A stretch of 61,177 nt of DNA. Origin: Amycolatopsis pittospori. GTDB taxonomy: Bacteria; Actinomycetota; Actinomycetes; Mycobacteriales; Pseudonocardiaceae. The notes beneath the pieces are model-generated. The model was not told the DNA's origin. It saw only the letters and a list, made by a program, of their open reading frames with translations, and made no database searches. Below are positions 15,875-24,644 of the stretch, piece after piece. The number at the start of each line of letters is the position of its first letter. Position 1 is the stretch's first letter. The translations under genes were made by a program, and so were the position numbers. The stretch is taken from the NCBI RefSeq assembly GCF_013870525.1, contig NZ_JACBXD010000047.1:1-61177 (forward strand), read 5' to 3'.

Positions 15875-16804
15875 CTAGCAACCTCGGGTCTCGTCGGTGA
15901 ACCGCACGCCCGAAGACCGATACGACGCGGCCTGCGCGACGGCGGCTTCGGGCGTCAGGACCTGGTTCTTCGCGTAGTAGACCCAGTCCGCCTGCTCGAC
16001 GTACGTGCTCACGCCGCCGCTGTGCTGGGTGAGATCGATGAACCACTGATTGAAGTTCAGGGACATGTTCTGCCGCGGGTACACGTCGAACGGTCCGCCG
16101 CGATCGTGGTCGGCCACCAGCGTGCCGTCGATGTAGTACCGGACGTGCCCGTCGGACACGGTCGCGACGACCGAGTGCCAGCCGTCGATGCTGCGGCGCT
16201 GGCTGTCGCTCTTGTTCTCGGCGTACCAGGGGTCGGGCGTGTAGGTGTGCCAGCTGGTCTGGAAGTTGACCGGTCCGGCCTCGCCCCAGCCGCCGTTCGG
16301 CAGGTACTCCGAGAAGTCCAGTTCGCTGTAGATCGGGTCGTTGGCGTAGCGCAGCGGGCTGATCGTGAAGAAGGTCTGGTTGATCCGGTCGCCGTCGGGA
16401 CCGGACGCCGGCGCGTCGGAGAACCGGATTCGCGCCGCGTAGGTCCCTTCGAAGAACCGCCGGTCCGGCTGCATGATCTCGGTCTGGGTGGTGCCCTCGG
16501 GCGTGCCGTCGGTGCTGGATGCCAGTTGCAGCACCTTGTCCCCGCCGGCGGTCGGGAACGTGATGCCTTCCGGAGCCCATCGCGCGCCACCGACGCCGGG
16601 GCCGCCGCCACCGGAGCGCACCTGCCAGCCGTGCTGGGAGAGGAGGCCGTCGGTGTGGGAGGCGTAGTGGAAGTCGTCGAACAGTGGCCCGCACGCGGCC
16701 GCCCCGCTCGCCGTGCCCGGCGCGAGCAGAGCCGAGGCGACCGACAAGCCCGCGATGGCCAGCGCGAGGTGACGGGATTTACGTGGGTTCGACATCTTCG
16801 ACAT
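15875..16804 (-). CDS. Secreted glycoside hydrolase family 16-like protein
   Basis: Secreted beta-glucanase-like protein, 309 aa, with an N-terminal signal (about 1-36: RKSRHLALAIAGLSVASALL, ending GTASGA). The GH16 catalytic signature ExDxxE appears as E161-L-D163-F-S-E166, within the expected jelly-roll context (EIMQPDRRFFEGTYAARIRF, WHSVVATVSDGHVRYYIDG). E161 would be nucleophile and E166 acid/base. The substrate (laminarin, agar-like or other beta-glucan) cannot be read from the sequence. I chose ATG 16804, seven bases after AGGAG; GTG 16807 is adjacent. The gene is divergent from a GntR/UTRA regulator with a likely operator in between, so it is probably repressed by that protein. Confidence 0.85.
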   Translation of the reverse strand: MSKMSNPRKSRHLALAIAGLSVASALLAPGTASGAAACGPLFDDFHYASHTDGLLSQHGWQVRSGGGGPGVGGARWAPEGITFPTAGGDKVLQLASSTDGTPEGTTQTEIMQPDRRFFEGTYAARIRFSDAPASGPDGDRINQTFFTISPLRYANDPIYSELDFSEYLPNGGWGEAGPVNFQTSWHTYTPDPWYAENKSDSQRRSIDGWHSVVATVSDGHVRYYIDGTLVADHDRGGPFDVYPRQNMSLNFNQWFIDLTQHSGGVSTYVEQADWVYYAKNQVLTPEAAVAQAASYRSSGVRFTDETRGC

Positions 16805-16877
16805 CACTGTGCTCCTGTCGGCAGGGTTTACCAGTGGTCAATCCTTAACAAGGTCGCGCCCCAAAGTGGTAAAGTCA

Positions 16878-16893
16878 ATAGGTCTAGACAAGT
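16878..16893. promoter_or_regulatory. Candidate GntR/UTRA operator in the GH16-GntR divergent region
   Basis: ATAGGTCTAGACAAGT contains the palindromic core GGTCTAGAC and closely resembles the DasR-type dre site (consensus about ACTGGTCTAGACCAGT). It lies midway in the 132-base gap between the two divergent starts. A second imperfect inverted repeat, CCAGTTTCCCGCGAAACTGG at 16903-16922, is nearer the regulator start and may be another site. Confidence 0.6.
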
Positions 16894-16936
16894 TGTCCAC
16901 CAGCCAGTTTCCCGCGAAACTGGTTAAACTTCGGGT

Positions 16937-17647
16937 ATGCGGCGCACGGAGGCCAAAGAGAGGCTGCGCGAGCTCATCGAGCAGCGGCAGGCGGGTGAAG
17001 TGCTGCCCTCGGAACGCGCGCTGAGCACGGAACTGGGCGTTTCCCGCCCCACGCTGCGCGCCGCGATGGAGGAACTCGCCCGGGACGGTCTCCTCGTCCG
17101 CGAACACGGCCGCGGCACGTTCGCCGCGCCGCGCAAGATCTCCCAGGACCTCTTGCCCGCCACCGGCGGCGACCAGTTCGCCCCACCCGCGGAGGGCCTC
17201 TGGACCAGCCGGGTGGTCGACTTCCACACCGTCCCGGCCGGTGCCCGGCTCGGCAAACGGCTGGAGGTCTCCCCCGCACGCGCGCTGGTGGCCGTCACCC
17301 GCGTCCGCGTCGTCGAAGAGGCGCCGATGGCGATCGAGCGGCTCCTCGTCCCACACGACCTCGTGCCGGACATCACTCGCGCCGACTTCGAGTCCGGCTC
17401 GTTCTACGATCTGCTCCGCACGCGGTACGAGGTCGTCCCGGCGACGGCCGTGCAGATCACCGAACCGACCGTGACCGACGCCGACGAGTCCGCGCTGCTC
17501 GACGTGCCACAGCATTCCCCCGCGCTGCTGTTCGAACGCACCACGCGGGACACCGGTGGCCGGGTCGTCGAGTACACCCGCTCGATCTACCGGGGCGACC
17601 GCTACCGGATCACCTCGCACCTGAAGTTCGACCACACCTCCGGCTGA
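16937..17647 (+). CDS. GntR-family (HutC/DasR subfamily) transcriptional regulator
   Basis: DNA-binding repressor-type regulator, 236 aa. The N-terminal winged helix (about 2-62) shows LPSERALSTELGVSRPTLRA and LVREHGRGTFAAP. The UTRA ligand-binding domain (about 85-232) shows GARLGKRLEVSPARALVAVT, EEAPMAIERLLVPHDLVPDI and the C-terminal VVEYTRSIYRGDRYRI. UTRA proteins of this subfamily bind phosphorylated sugars or similar small molecules and then release DNA. It is transcribed away from the GH16 gene, and the TCTAGA-centred palindrome between them suggests that it controls both that gene and itself. Confidence 0.92.
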   Translation: MRRTEAKERLRELIEQRQAGEVLPSERALSTELGVSRPTLRAAMEELARDGLLVREHGRGTFAAPRKISQDLLPATGGDQFAPPAEGLWTSRVVDFHTVPAGARLGKRLEVSPARALVAVTRVRVVEEAPMAIERLLVPHDLVPDITRADFESGSFYDLLRTRYEVVPATAVQITEPTVTDADESALLDVPQHSPALLFERTTRDTGGRVVEYTRSIYRGDRYRITSHLKFDHTSG

Positions 17648-17681
17648 CTCCGGCGTGCCGGGGCCGCCCGCGCCGGAGTCC

Positions 17682-20600
17682 ATGTCAGACTCCCGGGCGA
17701 TGTACACCCCGTCCGATCTCGCCGACCTGCTCGAATGCGAGCACCGCAGCATCCTGAACCAGGCACTGTCCGCCGGGCTGCCGGGAGCGCCGCGGCCGGG
17801 CTCCGGGCCTGATCAGCTGGCGGTCACCCACGGGCGCGCGCACGAGGCCGCGACCCTGGACAAGCTTCGCGGCGAGAAGAGCGCCGTCGTCGAGATCGAC
17901 GAACGCGACCCGGTCGTCGCCGCGAAGGCCACCGAAGAGGCTCTGCGCGCAGGCGCCCCCGTGATCTACCAGGCCGTCTTCCACGACGGCGAGTTCTCCG
18001 GCCGGGCCGACTTCCTGATGCGGGACGACGAAGGCCGCTACGAGGTGTACGACACGAAGCTGGCCAGGCACGCGAAACCCGCAGCCGTCGTCCAGTTGAC
18101 CGCGTACGCCGACGCCCTGCGCCGCGGCGGCTGGCCGACCGGACCGCGGATGCACCTGTTGCTCGGCGACCACACCACGCGCTCGTTCCGCGTCGACGAC
18201 TTCCTGCCGCTGGTGGACCGGCTCCGCGCCCGGCTGCGGAACCGGCCACCCACGCTGCCGGTCCCGTTGTGGGCCGACGAACGCCCGGCCTGCGGCGGCT
18301 GCTCCTACTCCCAGCACTGCGCGAGCGCCCGCGAGGCCGACCGTGATCTTTCACTGGTCGCGGGAATGCGCGGTGACCAGCGGCGCAAGTTCGTCGCCGC
18401 CGGACTCGGCACCATCGACGCGCTCGCGGCCGCAGCGCCGGAGGACAAGCCGCGCGACATCTCGGCGACGTCGTTCACCACGCTGCGCGCGCAGGCCGCG
18501 ATCCAGGTCCGTCAGGACGCCACCGGGGAGATCGCCTACGAGGTCATCGATCCGGACGCGCTGGCCGAGCTGCCGCCGCCCGCGGCAGGCGACGTCTTCT
18601 TCGACATGGAAGGCGATCCGTATGCCCTCGCCGGCGAGGGACTCGAGTACCTCTTCGGCGCGGTGACGGCCGAAGACAGCACTGTGTTCACGCCGTTCTG
18701 GGCGCACAACCGGGCTCAGGAGAAGCGGGCTTTCGAGGCGTTCGTCGACTTCGCCACCGAACGCCTCGCGGAGCATCCCGGTTCGCACGTCTACCACTAC
18801 GCGCCTTACGAGGTCACCGCGATCAAGCGGCTCGCGGCCGTGCACGGAACGCGCGAGGACGCCGTCGACCACCTGCTGCGCAGTGGCGGCTTGGTCGATC
18901 TGTACGCCGTGGTGCGTAAGGCACTCCGCGTTTCGCAGCGGTCGTACTCCATCAAGTATCTCGAACCGCTCTACATGCCCGAAGCCCGCGACGGCGATGT
19001 GAAGACGGCCGTGTCGAGCATCGAGGCCTACGAGGAATACCTGACGCTCAGCGCTTCCGGCGAGACCGGACGCGCGGACGAGGTGCTGCGCGGGATCAGC
19101 GACTACAACGAATACGACTGCGTCTCGACGCTGCGGTTGTTCGAGTTCCTGCACAAGATCCGCGCCGAGGAAGGGATCGCGCTCGCCGAGCCGCCGGAAG
19201 AGTCCGATGTGGACGCTCTGCTCCGCGAGACCGAAGAGGACGTCGCCGCCCAGAAGCGCGCCGAACGCGCGGCGCAGCTGGCCGCGCTGGTCGATCCGCT
19301 GCTGGACAGCCTGCCCGACGATCCGGCCGAGTTCACCGGAGAGGATCGCGCCCGCGCGCTGCTGGCCGCGTCGGTCGGCTACCACCGCCGTGAGACGAAT
19401 CCGGCGTGGTGGGAGTACTTCCGCCAGCTCGCCGCCCCACTCGGCGATCTGGAGACCGACAACGCCTGCACCGTCCCGGTGACCATGGAGACCGGGGAGT
19501 GGGTGCCGCCGTCGGGCCGCGTCCGCAAGGCCAAACGGTCGCTGGTGCTCCGCGGTGACCCGGATCGGCCGCATCCGTTCGCCCCCGGCGACGACGTCCG
19601 CCTGCGCTACGGCGCCGCCGCGCGGGACGCCAAGGTCGTCTCCGCCACCGCCGTCGAACTGACGCTCGAAGAGAGCTGCCCGCCCGACGAGACCACCGCC
19701 GACCGGCCCGTCGCGGTGCTGCCGGGAAGCCCGGTGCGTCCCTCACCCAAGGACGACGCGGTCGCGGATCTCGCCCGGCTCGTCGTCGACGCGCTGCCGG
19801 CGCTGCCCGCACACCCCGGTGTCGACCTGCTGCGACGTACGACGCCCCGGTTGCGTGACGACCAGACCCTGCCCGAACCGGGCGCCGACCTGGTGAACAC
19901 GGTGATCGACGCCGTCGAAAAGCTCGACGGTTCCGCGCTGGCCGTCCAGGGTCCGCCGGGCGCGGGCAAGACCTATCTCGCGGGCAGGTTGATCGCGAAG
20001 CTCGTGCGTGCGGGCAAGACGATCGCGGTGACGTCGACCAGCCACAAGGCCGTGGAGAACGTGCTTTCGGCCGCGTTGAAGAACGCCCCGGACCTGCCAT
20101 GCGCGAAACGGGCCAAGCGGACCCCGGATCCGGCCGCGCCGTGGGAACAGCCGAAGACCAACCCCGCGCTGGTGAAATGGCGCGAGGAGCACGACACCGG
20201 GCATCTGGTCGGCGGCACCGCTTGGACGTTCGCCAACGCCGCCGTCCGCGAAGAGCCGTTCGATCTGCTGATCATCGACGAAGCCGGGCAGTTCGCCCTC
20301 GCGGACGCGCTCGCGGTGTCGATGTGCGCGAAGAACCTCCTGCTGTTGGGCGATCCGCAGCAGTTGCCGCAGGTCGTGCAGGGCACGCATCCCGCCGGCG
20401 CCGAGGCTTCCGCGCTCGGGCACCTGATCGGCGAGGCCGACATCATCCCGGCCGAACTCGGCTACTTCCTGGACGAGACCCGCCGGATGCATCCGGCCGT
20501 CTGCGCGCCGGTGTCGCGGCTGTCCTACGCCGGGCGCCTGCATTCGCATCCGTCGGCGGCCGAGCGCGCGATCGACGGCGTCGAGGCCGGTCTGTACCTG

Positions 20601-21095
20601 GCCGAGGTCGACCATCACGGCAACACGACCCGCTCCGTCGAAGAAGCCGAAGCCGTCACCACCATCGTGGCCGATCTCCATGGCCGCGCCTGGACCGACC
20701 ACAGCGATCCCCGGCCGATCGGCGACGAGGACATCCTGGTCGTGGCGCCGTACAACCTGCAGGCCCGGGTCGTGGCGCGCGCCCTGGACCAGGCCGGATA
20801 CCCGGGCGTCCGGGTGGGCACGGTCGACCGCTTCCAGGGCCAGGAGGCGCCGGTCGTGATCACCACGATGACGTCGTCGTCGGCGGTGGATCTGCCGCGC
20901 GGGCTGGACTTCCTGCTCTCCCGCAACCGCCTGAACGTGGCGCTCTCGCGGGCACAGGCCCTGGCCATCGTGGTCTGCTCGCCGCGGCTGGTGGAGGCCG
21001 ACATCCGCACGGTCGACCAGATGCGCCTGGTTTCGGGCATGCTCGGGTTGATGACCGAAGCCGTGCCCTGGCACGAAGGACGGAGTGGACGATGA
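17682..21095 (+). CDS. RecB-like nuclease fused to an SF1B helicase (TM0106 family)
   Basis: DNA repair-type nuclease-helicase, 1137 aa. The N-terminal PD-(D/E)xK nuclease has D110 (GRADF), D124-T-K126 (YDTK) and four cysteines, C19, C204, C207 and C213, in the pattern of the iron-sulfur clusters of AddB/Cas4-type nucleases. A middle RNase H-like region contains FFDMEGDPYA and YHYAPYEVTAIKRL, and DYNEYDC precedes the helicase. The SF1B (Dna2/Upf1-like) helicase has Walker A GPPGAGKT at 757-764, Walker B LLIIDEAGQF, motif III LLLGDPQQLPQV, and RFQGQEAPVV with LNVALSRAQ near the end. Start ATG 17682 follows GGAG; GTG 17655 and ATG 17700 are alternatives. Its TGA overlaps the next gene's ATG. 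Confidence 0.9.
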   Translation: MSDSRAMYTPSDLADLLECEHRSILNQALSAGLPGAPRPGSGPDQLAVTHGRAHEAATLDKLRGEKSAVVEIDERDPVVAAKATEEALRAGAPVIYQAVFHDGEFSGRADFLMRDDEGRYEVYDTKLARHAKPAAVVQLTAYADALRRGGWPTGPRMHLLLGDHTTRSFRVDDFLPLVDRLRARLRNRPPTLPVPLWADERPACGGCSYSQHCASAREADRDLSLVAGMRGDQRRKFVAAGLGTIDALAAAAPEDKPRDISATSFTTLRAQAAIQVRQDATGEIAYEVIDPDALAELPPPAAGDVFFDMEGDPYALAGEGLEYLFGAVTAEDSTVFTPFWAHNRAQEKRAFEAFVDFATERLAEHPGSHVYHYAPYEVTAIKRLAAVHGTREDAVDHLLRSGGLVDLYAVVRKALRVSQRSYSIKYLEPLYMPEARDGDVKTAVSSIEAYEEYLTLSASGETGRADEVLRGISDYNEYDCVSTLRLFEFLHKIRAEEGIALAEPPEESDVDALLRETEEDVAAQKRAERAAQLAALVDPLLDSLPDDPAEFTGEDRARALLAASVGYHRRETNPAWWEYFRQLAAPLGDLETDNACTVPVTMETGEWVPPSGRVRKAKRSLVLRGDPDRPHPFAPGDDVRLRYGAAARDAKVVSATAVELTLEESCPPDETTADRPVAVLPGSPVRPSPKDDAVADLARLVVDALPALPAHPGVDLLRRTTPRLRDDQTLPEPGADLVNTVIDAVEKLDGSALAVQGPPGAGKTYLAGRLIAKLVRAGKTIAVTSTSHKAVENVLSAALKNAPDLPCAKRAKRTPDPAAPWEQPKTNPALVKWREEHDTGHLVGGTAWTFANAAVREEPFDLLIIDEAGQFALADALAVSMCAKNLLLLGDPQQLPQVVQGTHPAGAEASALGHLIGEADIIPAELGYFLDETRRMHPAVCAPVSRLSYAGRLHSHPSAAERAIDGVEAGLYLAEVDHHGNTTRSVEEAEAVTTIVADLHGRAWTDHSDPRPIGDEDILVVAPYNLQARVVARALDQAGYPGVRVGTVDRFQGQEAPVVITTMTSSSAVDLPRGLDFLLSRNRLNVALSRAQALAIVVCSPRLVEADIRTVDQMRLVSGMLGLMTEAVPWHEGRSGR

Positions 21096-21388
21096 GTGAC
21101 AACGTTCCGGAGAAGAAACCGGAAGTGATCGACGCCGAGATCGTCGAAGAGAGCCCGGCGTCACCGGTCGAGATCCCGGAAGCGGACTACAGCGAGTCCG
21201 GCGTGCCTTCGTTCGACCACGTGCGTGATCGGATCGAGCAGCGGTACACGACGTCGCTGGGCTCGACCGAACTCGCCGGGATCGGCGGCAAGGAGGATGT
21301 GGCCTCCCTGGACAAGAAGATCGCCGACCGCGACAAGGCCGCGAAGGACAAGCTCGCCGAGATCCGTCGCGCCATGCGGGAGCAGTGA
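21092..21388 (+). CDS. Small charged protein coupled to the nuclease-helicase, 98 aa
   Basis: Unrecognised soluble protein. It is acidic at the N-terminus (EKKPEVIDAEIVEESPASPV), which looks disordered, and ends in a Lys/Asp/Ala-rich helix (about 65-96, SLDKKIADRDKAAKDKLAEI) likely to form an amphipathic or coiled-coil segment. ATG 21092 shares bases with the helicase stop (ATGA 21092-21095) and has its own GGAG seven bases upstream, so its synthesis is coupled to that of the helicase. A partner or accessory role for the helicase is inferred from this arrangement only. Confidence 0.75.
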   Translation: MSDNVPEKKPEVIDAEIVEESPASPVEIPEADYSESGVPSFDHVRDRIEQRYTTSLGSTELAGIGGKEDVASLDKKIADRDKAAKDKLAEIRRAMREQ

Positions 21389-21389
21389 G

Positions 21390-24300
21390 TCAGCCGAGTG
21401 CCTTCAGGGCCGCGGTCGCCCAGTGCGGCGAGCCGGCCTTGACGGCGATGGCGTGGGCCCGCCGGTAGTGTCCGGCGGCCTCGTCGGGACGGCCGAGAGC
21501 GGTGGCCAGGTCGCCGAGGTGGTGCGCGACCGGTCGGAGGGTGAGCATCCCGCTTCCGGCACCGGCGATTTCCCCGGCCGCGGGGAGGAGTTCGGCGTAG
21601 AGCCGCTCCATCGTCACGCGGTCGCCGCGTTCGATCGCGACGCCCGCGTGCAGGCAGGTCCGGGCCTCGTACAGCAGGTCGTGGGGCGAGTCCGGGATCG
21701 GGAGCACCGGGCGGCACCAGTTTTCGTAGGCGCCGTAACTCTTTTCGCTCGTTTCGGGCGCCAAACCCCGCTGGATCCGGTCGCAGAACAGGGCGAGGGC
21801 GAGGATCCCGTTGTCCACTCCGGACATCGCGGTCCCCGCCAGTCCGACCGCCGCCGCCCGATAGGCGGCTTCCCCGCCGGAGCCGGTCATCGCGGCGCGC
21901 ATCGCGCGATACCAGCGAGTGAAGACCGCGACGAGCGGGGTGCCGTACTCGTCGCCGAGTTCGTCCGCCGCGGTGGCGTGCCGGTCCGCCACGTCGAAGT
22001 CGGCGAGCGCGCTCCTGGCCTGCACGAGGATCAGATGCCCGAGTACCTCGAACGTCACCAGCCGGTGGCGTGCGGCCAGCTCGACCAGTTCCGCGCCGAT
22101 CTCGGCCCGCCGCGGCGCGAGGCCCGCCGTGTCGAAGGACTGCAGGAACCGGGCGTTGAGCGCGAACGCCAGCAAAGCCGGATCGCCGAGACGGCGTGCG
22201 AGCACTTCGGCATCCCGCGCCGCTTCTCCGGCGCGCCGCCCACCCGCGTTCCGCAGTTCGACCGCGAGGGTGGCCAGCAATCGGCACCGGTCGGCCTCCC
22301 GATCCGCGGGGAGCGCGGCGAGTGCGCGTTCGACGGTGTCCGCGATCCGCGTGGCCAGGGCGGGGTCGTCGCTCTCTGTCCAGATCGCGGGGACGTCGAA
22401 GGCGCCGATCACCCGCGCGGTCAAGGCTGGATCGTCCAGCTTTTCGGCCAGTTCCAGCGCTTCGGCCCGGTGCCGCCGGGCCTCGCCGAGACCGCCTGAC
22501 ACGGCCGAGGCGCGCGCCTTGCCCATGATCAGCTCCAGCCGCTCCTCGACGTCGACCTCTCCGGAGCGGTCGTAAGCGACGAGCGCGGCGTCCCAAAGAC
22601 GGGCCGCTTCGCTTGAGGCGAAACGGCTTTCGGCCCGTTCCGCGGCGGCGCGCGCGTAGTGGGCGGCGCGATCGGCGTGCGACTCGGACAGCACGAAATG
22701 ATGGGCCAGCGCGTCGATGTCCCGCGGACGCAGGCTTTCCAGCGCCTCGGCGATCGCGCCGTGTTCGCGGGCGCGCCGGGACCGGGAAAGGTCGTGGTAG
22801 AGCGTGTCCCGTACGAGCGCGTGCGAGAACCGGAACCGGCGCGGTGCGAGTTCGGTCAGGAATCCTTGCCGGACAGCGGTTTCGGCCGCGTCGAGCGCGG
22901 TCTCGCCGACGAGCGCTTCCAGCAGGTCCAGCTCGACGTCGGTGCCGATCACCGACGCCCGCCGCACCACGTTCCGGGCGGCGTCCGGCAGGCCATGGAC
23001 CCGGTGCCGGACGACGTCGCGGACGCCCGGCGGGACCGAGTCCAGCGCGGCGGCTCCCTCGGTGGCCAGCAGGCGGGCGAGTTCGCGGACGAAGAAGGCG
23101 TTCCCGCCGCTGCGCCGATGGATCACGGCGGCGGTTCCCGGGTCGACGTCCTCACCGGTCGTGGCGCGGACCAGGTCCGCGACGTCGGCCTCGGGCAGGC
23201 CCCCGAGGTAGATCCGCACCGGTTCGCCGCGCGCGGCCCGGCCGAGGAAACCGGCCAACGGCGCGGGAACATCCGCACCGCGGTAGGTCGCGACGATCAG
23301 CACCGGTCCGCCGTCCGGTTCGGCGAGCACCGCCGTCAGCAACGCCAGGGTCTGCTCACCCGCCCACTGCAGATCGTCCAAGACCAGCAGGAGCGGTGCG
23401 GCGCCGGTCAGATAGGACGTGACCGCCCGGTGCCATCGCCAGCGCGCGGTCACGGGATCTCCACCGGACGGGTCCGCCGTCGGCGCGGGGCCGTGTCCCG
23501 CGGCCGCGAGCGTGGTCAGGATCCGGTTCCAAGCCCAGGCGGGCGGGAGCCCCTCGTCGTCGGGATTGCTCCCCCAGGCCGTGGTCCAGCCCTGCGCGGC
23601 GAGACGAGCGGTGAACGCCTCGGCGAGCGCGGTCTTCCCCACCCCGGCGTCGCCCGAGATCAGTACCAGCCGGGTGCGGGTCGCGGCTTCCGCCAGGGTG
23701 ACCAGTTCGGCGTCGCGGCCGATCAGCGGCCGCTCGGCCGGTTTCGGCGCGGCCGGCTCAAGTCGTGGTGACTGCGCCAGGATGTCGGCTTCCAGTTCGC
23801 GCAGGGCCGCACCCGGGTCGATGCCGAGTTCGTCGGCGAGCGCCTGCCGCGCGGTTCTGAGCACGGTCAGCGCGTCACCCTGACGGCCGGAGCGGTAGAG
23901 CGCTAGTGCCAGCAGCCGAGAACCGTTCTCTCGCAACGGATGCTCACGCACCCGCGGTTCCAGGTCGGGCACCGCCTCGGCCGCCCGCCCCAGGGCCAGC
24001 AGGGCTTCGGCGCGGAGTTCCCGCGCGAGCGAACGGAGTTCGGTCAGTCGGGAGACCTCGCCGTGTGCCCAGCCCTCGTCGGCGAACTCGGCGTACGCGG
24101 GCCCGCGCCACAAGGCGAGCGCTTCGTCCACTTGCGACAGTGCGGCGTCCGGCCGGTGGGCGGCGAGCAGATCACGGCAGCCCGCGACGGCGTCCTCGAA
24201 CTCCCAGGCGTCGACGGATTCCGCGCGCAGGGCGTAGCCGCGGGCGACAGTGACGAGCAACCGCGCGGGTTCGCGGGGCGCGCGGTCCGGCTCCAGCGCC

Positions 24301-24509
24301 CGGCGCAAGGCGCCGACGAAGGTCTGGACGGCGCCGACGGCTCCCTCGGGCGGGCTCTCCCACAGGTCGTCGACCAGGCGTTCCACCGGTACGACCCGGC
24401 CGCGGGCGATCAGCAGCCTGGCCAGCACCGCGCGGTGCCGCGGACCCTTGAGCCCGACCTCGCCGCGCGCGTTCCCGGCCACGAGCGGACCGAGCACCCC
24501 GAACCGCAT
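21390..24509 (-). CDS. BTAD-type transcriptional regulator with AAA ATPase domain
   Basis: Large regulator, 1039 aa. The winged-helix domain (about 1-92, MRFGVLGPLVAG, then RGYAL) is followed by the BTAD domain (about 98-245, ADELGIDPGAALRELEADIL). An ORC/AAA-16-type ATPase then carries Walker A GDAGVGKT at 286-293 and Walker B LLLVLDDLQWAGEQ. The C-terminal half is alpha-helical and TPR-like. There is no LuxR domain at the C-terminus, unlike LAL regulators. ATG 24509 was chosen because GGGAGG lies six bases upstream and the domain starts there; an in-frame ATG at 24542 only adds an unconserved leader. The stop is one base from the convergent 98-aa gene. Targets are unknown. Confidence 0.87.
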   Translation of the reverse strand: MRFGVLGPLVAGNARGEVGLKGPRHRAVLARLLIARGRVVPVERLVDDLWESPPEGAVGAVQTFVGALRRALEPDRAPREPARLLVTVARGYALRAESVDAWEFEDAVAGCRDLLAAHRPDAALSQVDEALALWRGPAYAEFADEGWAHGEVSRLTELRSLARELRAEALLALGRAAEAVPDLEPRVREHPLRENGSRLLALALYRSGRQGDALTVLRTARQALADELGIDPGAALRELEADILAQSPRLEPAAPKPAERPLIGRDAELVTLAEAATRTRLVLISGDAGVGKTALAEAFTARLAAQGWTTAWGSNPDDEGLPPAWAWNRILTTLAAAGHGPAPTADPSGGDPVTARWRWHRAVTSYLTGAAPLLLVLDDLQWAGEQTLALLTAVLAEPDGGPVLIVATYRGADVPAPLAGFLGRAARGEPVRIYLGGLPEADVADLVRATTGEDVDPGTAAVIHRRSGGNAFFVRELARLLATEGAAALDSVPPGVRDVVRHRVHGLPDAARNVVRRASVIGTDVELDLLEALVGETALDAAETAVRQGFLTELAPRRFRFSHALVRDTLYHDLSRSRRAREHGAIAEALESLRPRDIDALAHHFVLSESHADRAAHYARAAAERAESRFASSEAARLWDAALVAYDRSGEVDVEERLELIMGKARASAVSGGLGEARRHRAEALELAEKLDDPALTARVIGAFDVPAIWTESDDPALATRIADTVERALAALPADREADRCRLLATLAVELRNAGGRRAGEAARDAEVLARRLGDPALLAFALNARFLQSFDTAGLAPRRAEIGAELVELAARHRLVTFEVLGHLILVQARSALADFDVADRHATAADELGDEYGTPLVAVFTRWYRAMRAAMTGSGGEAAYRAAAVGLAGTAMSGVDNGILALALFCDRIQRGLAPETSEKSYGAYENWCRPVLPIPDSPHDLLYEARTCLHAGVAIERGDRVTMERLYAELLPAAGEIAGAGSGMLTLRPVAHHLGDLATALGRPDEAAGHYRRAHAIAVKAGSPHWATAALKALG

Positions 24510-24644
24510 CGCCACCTCCCTGAACCACCTGACAGCGATCATCGTGCCCGGCCCGCTCGGCCGGCGCTGACCGGGCGCTGATTCGGGGCCGCGACGCTGG
24601 TGGAGCGGCGCCGAGCGGTGACCGCGGACGACAGGAAGGCTCCC

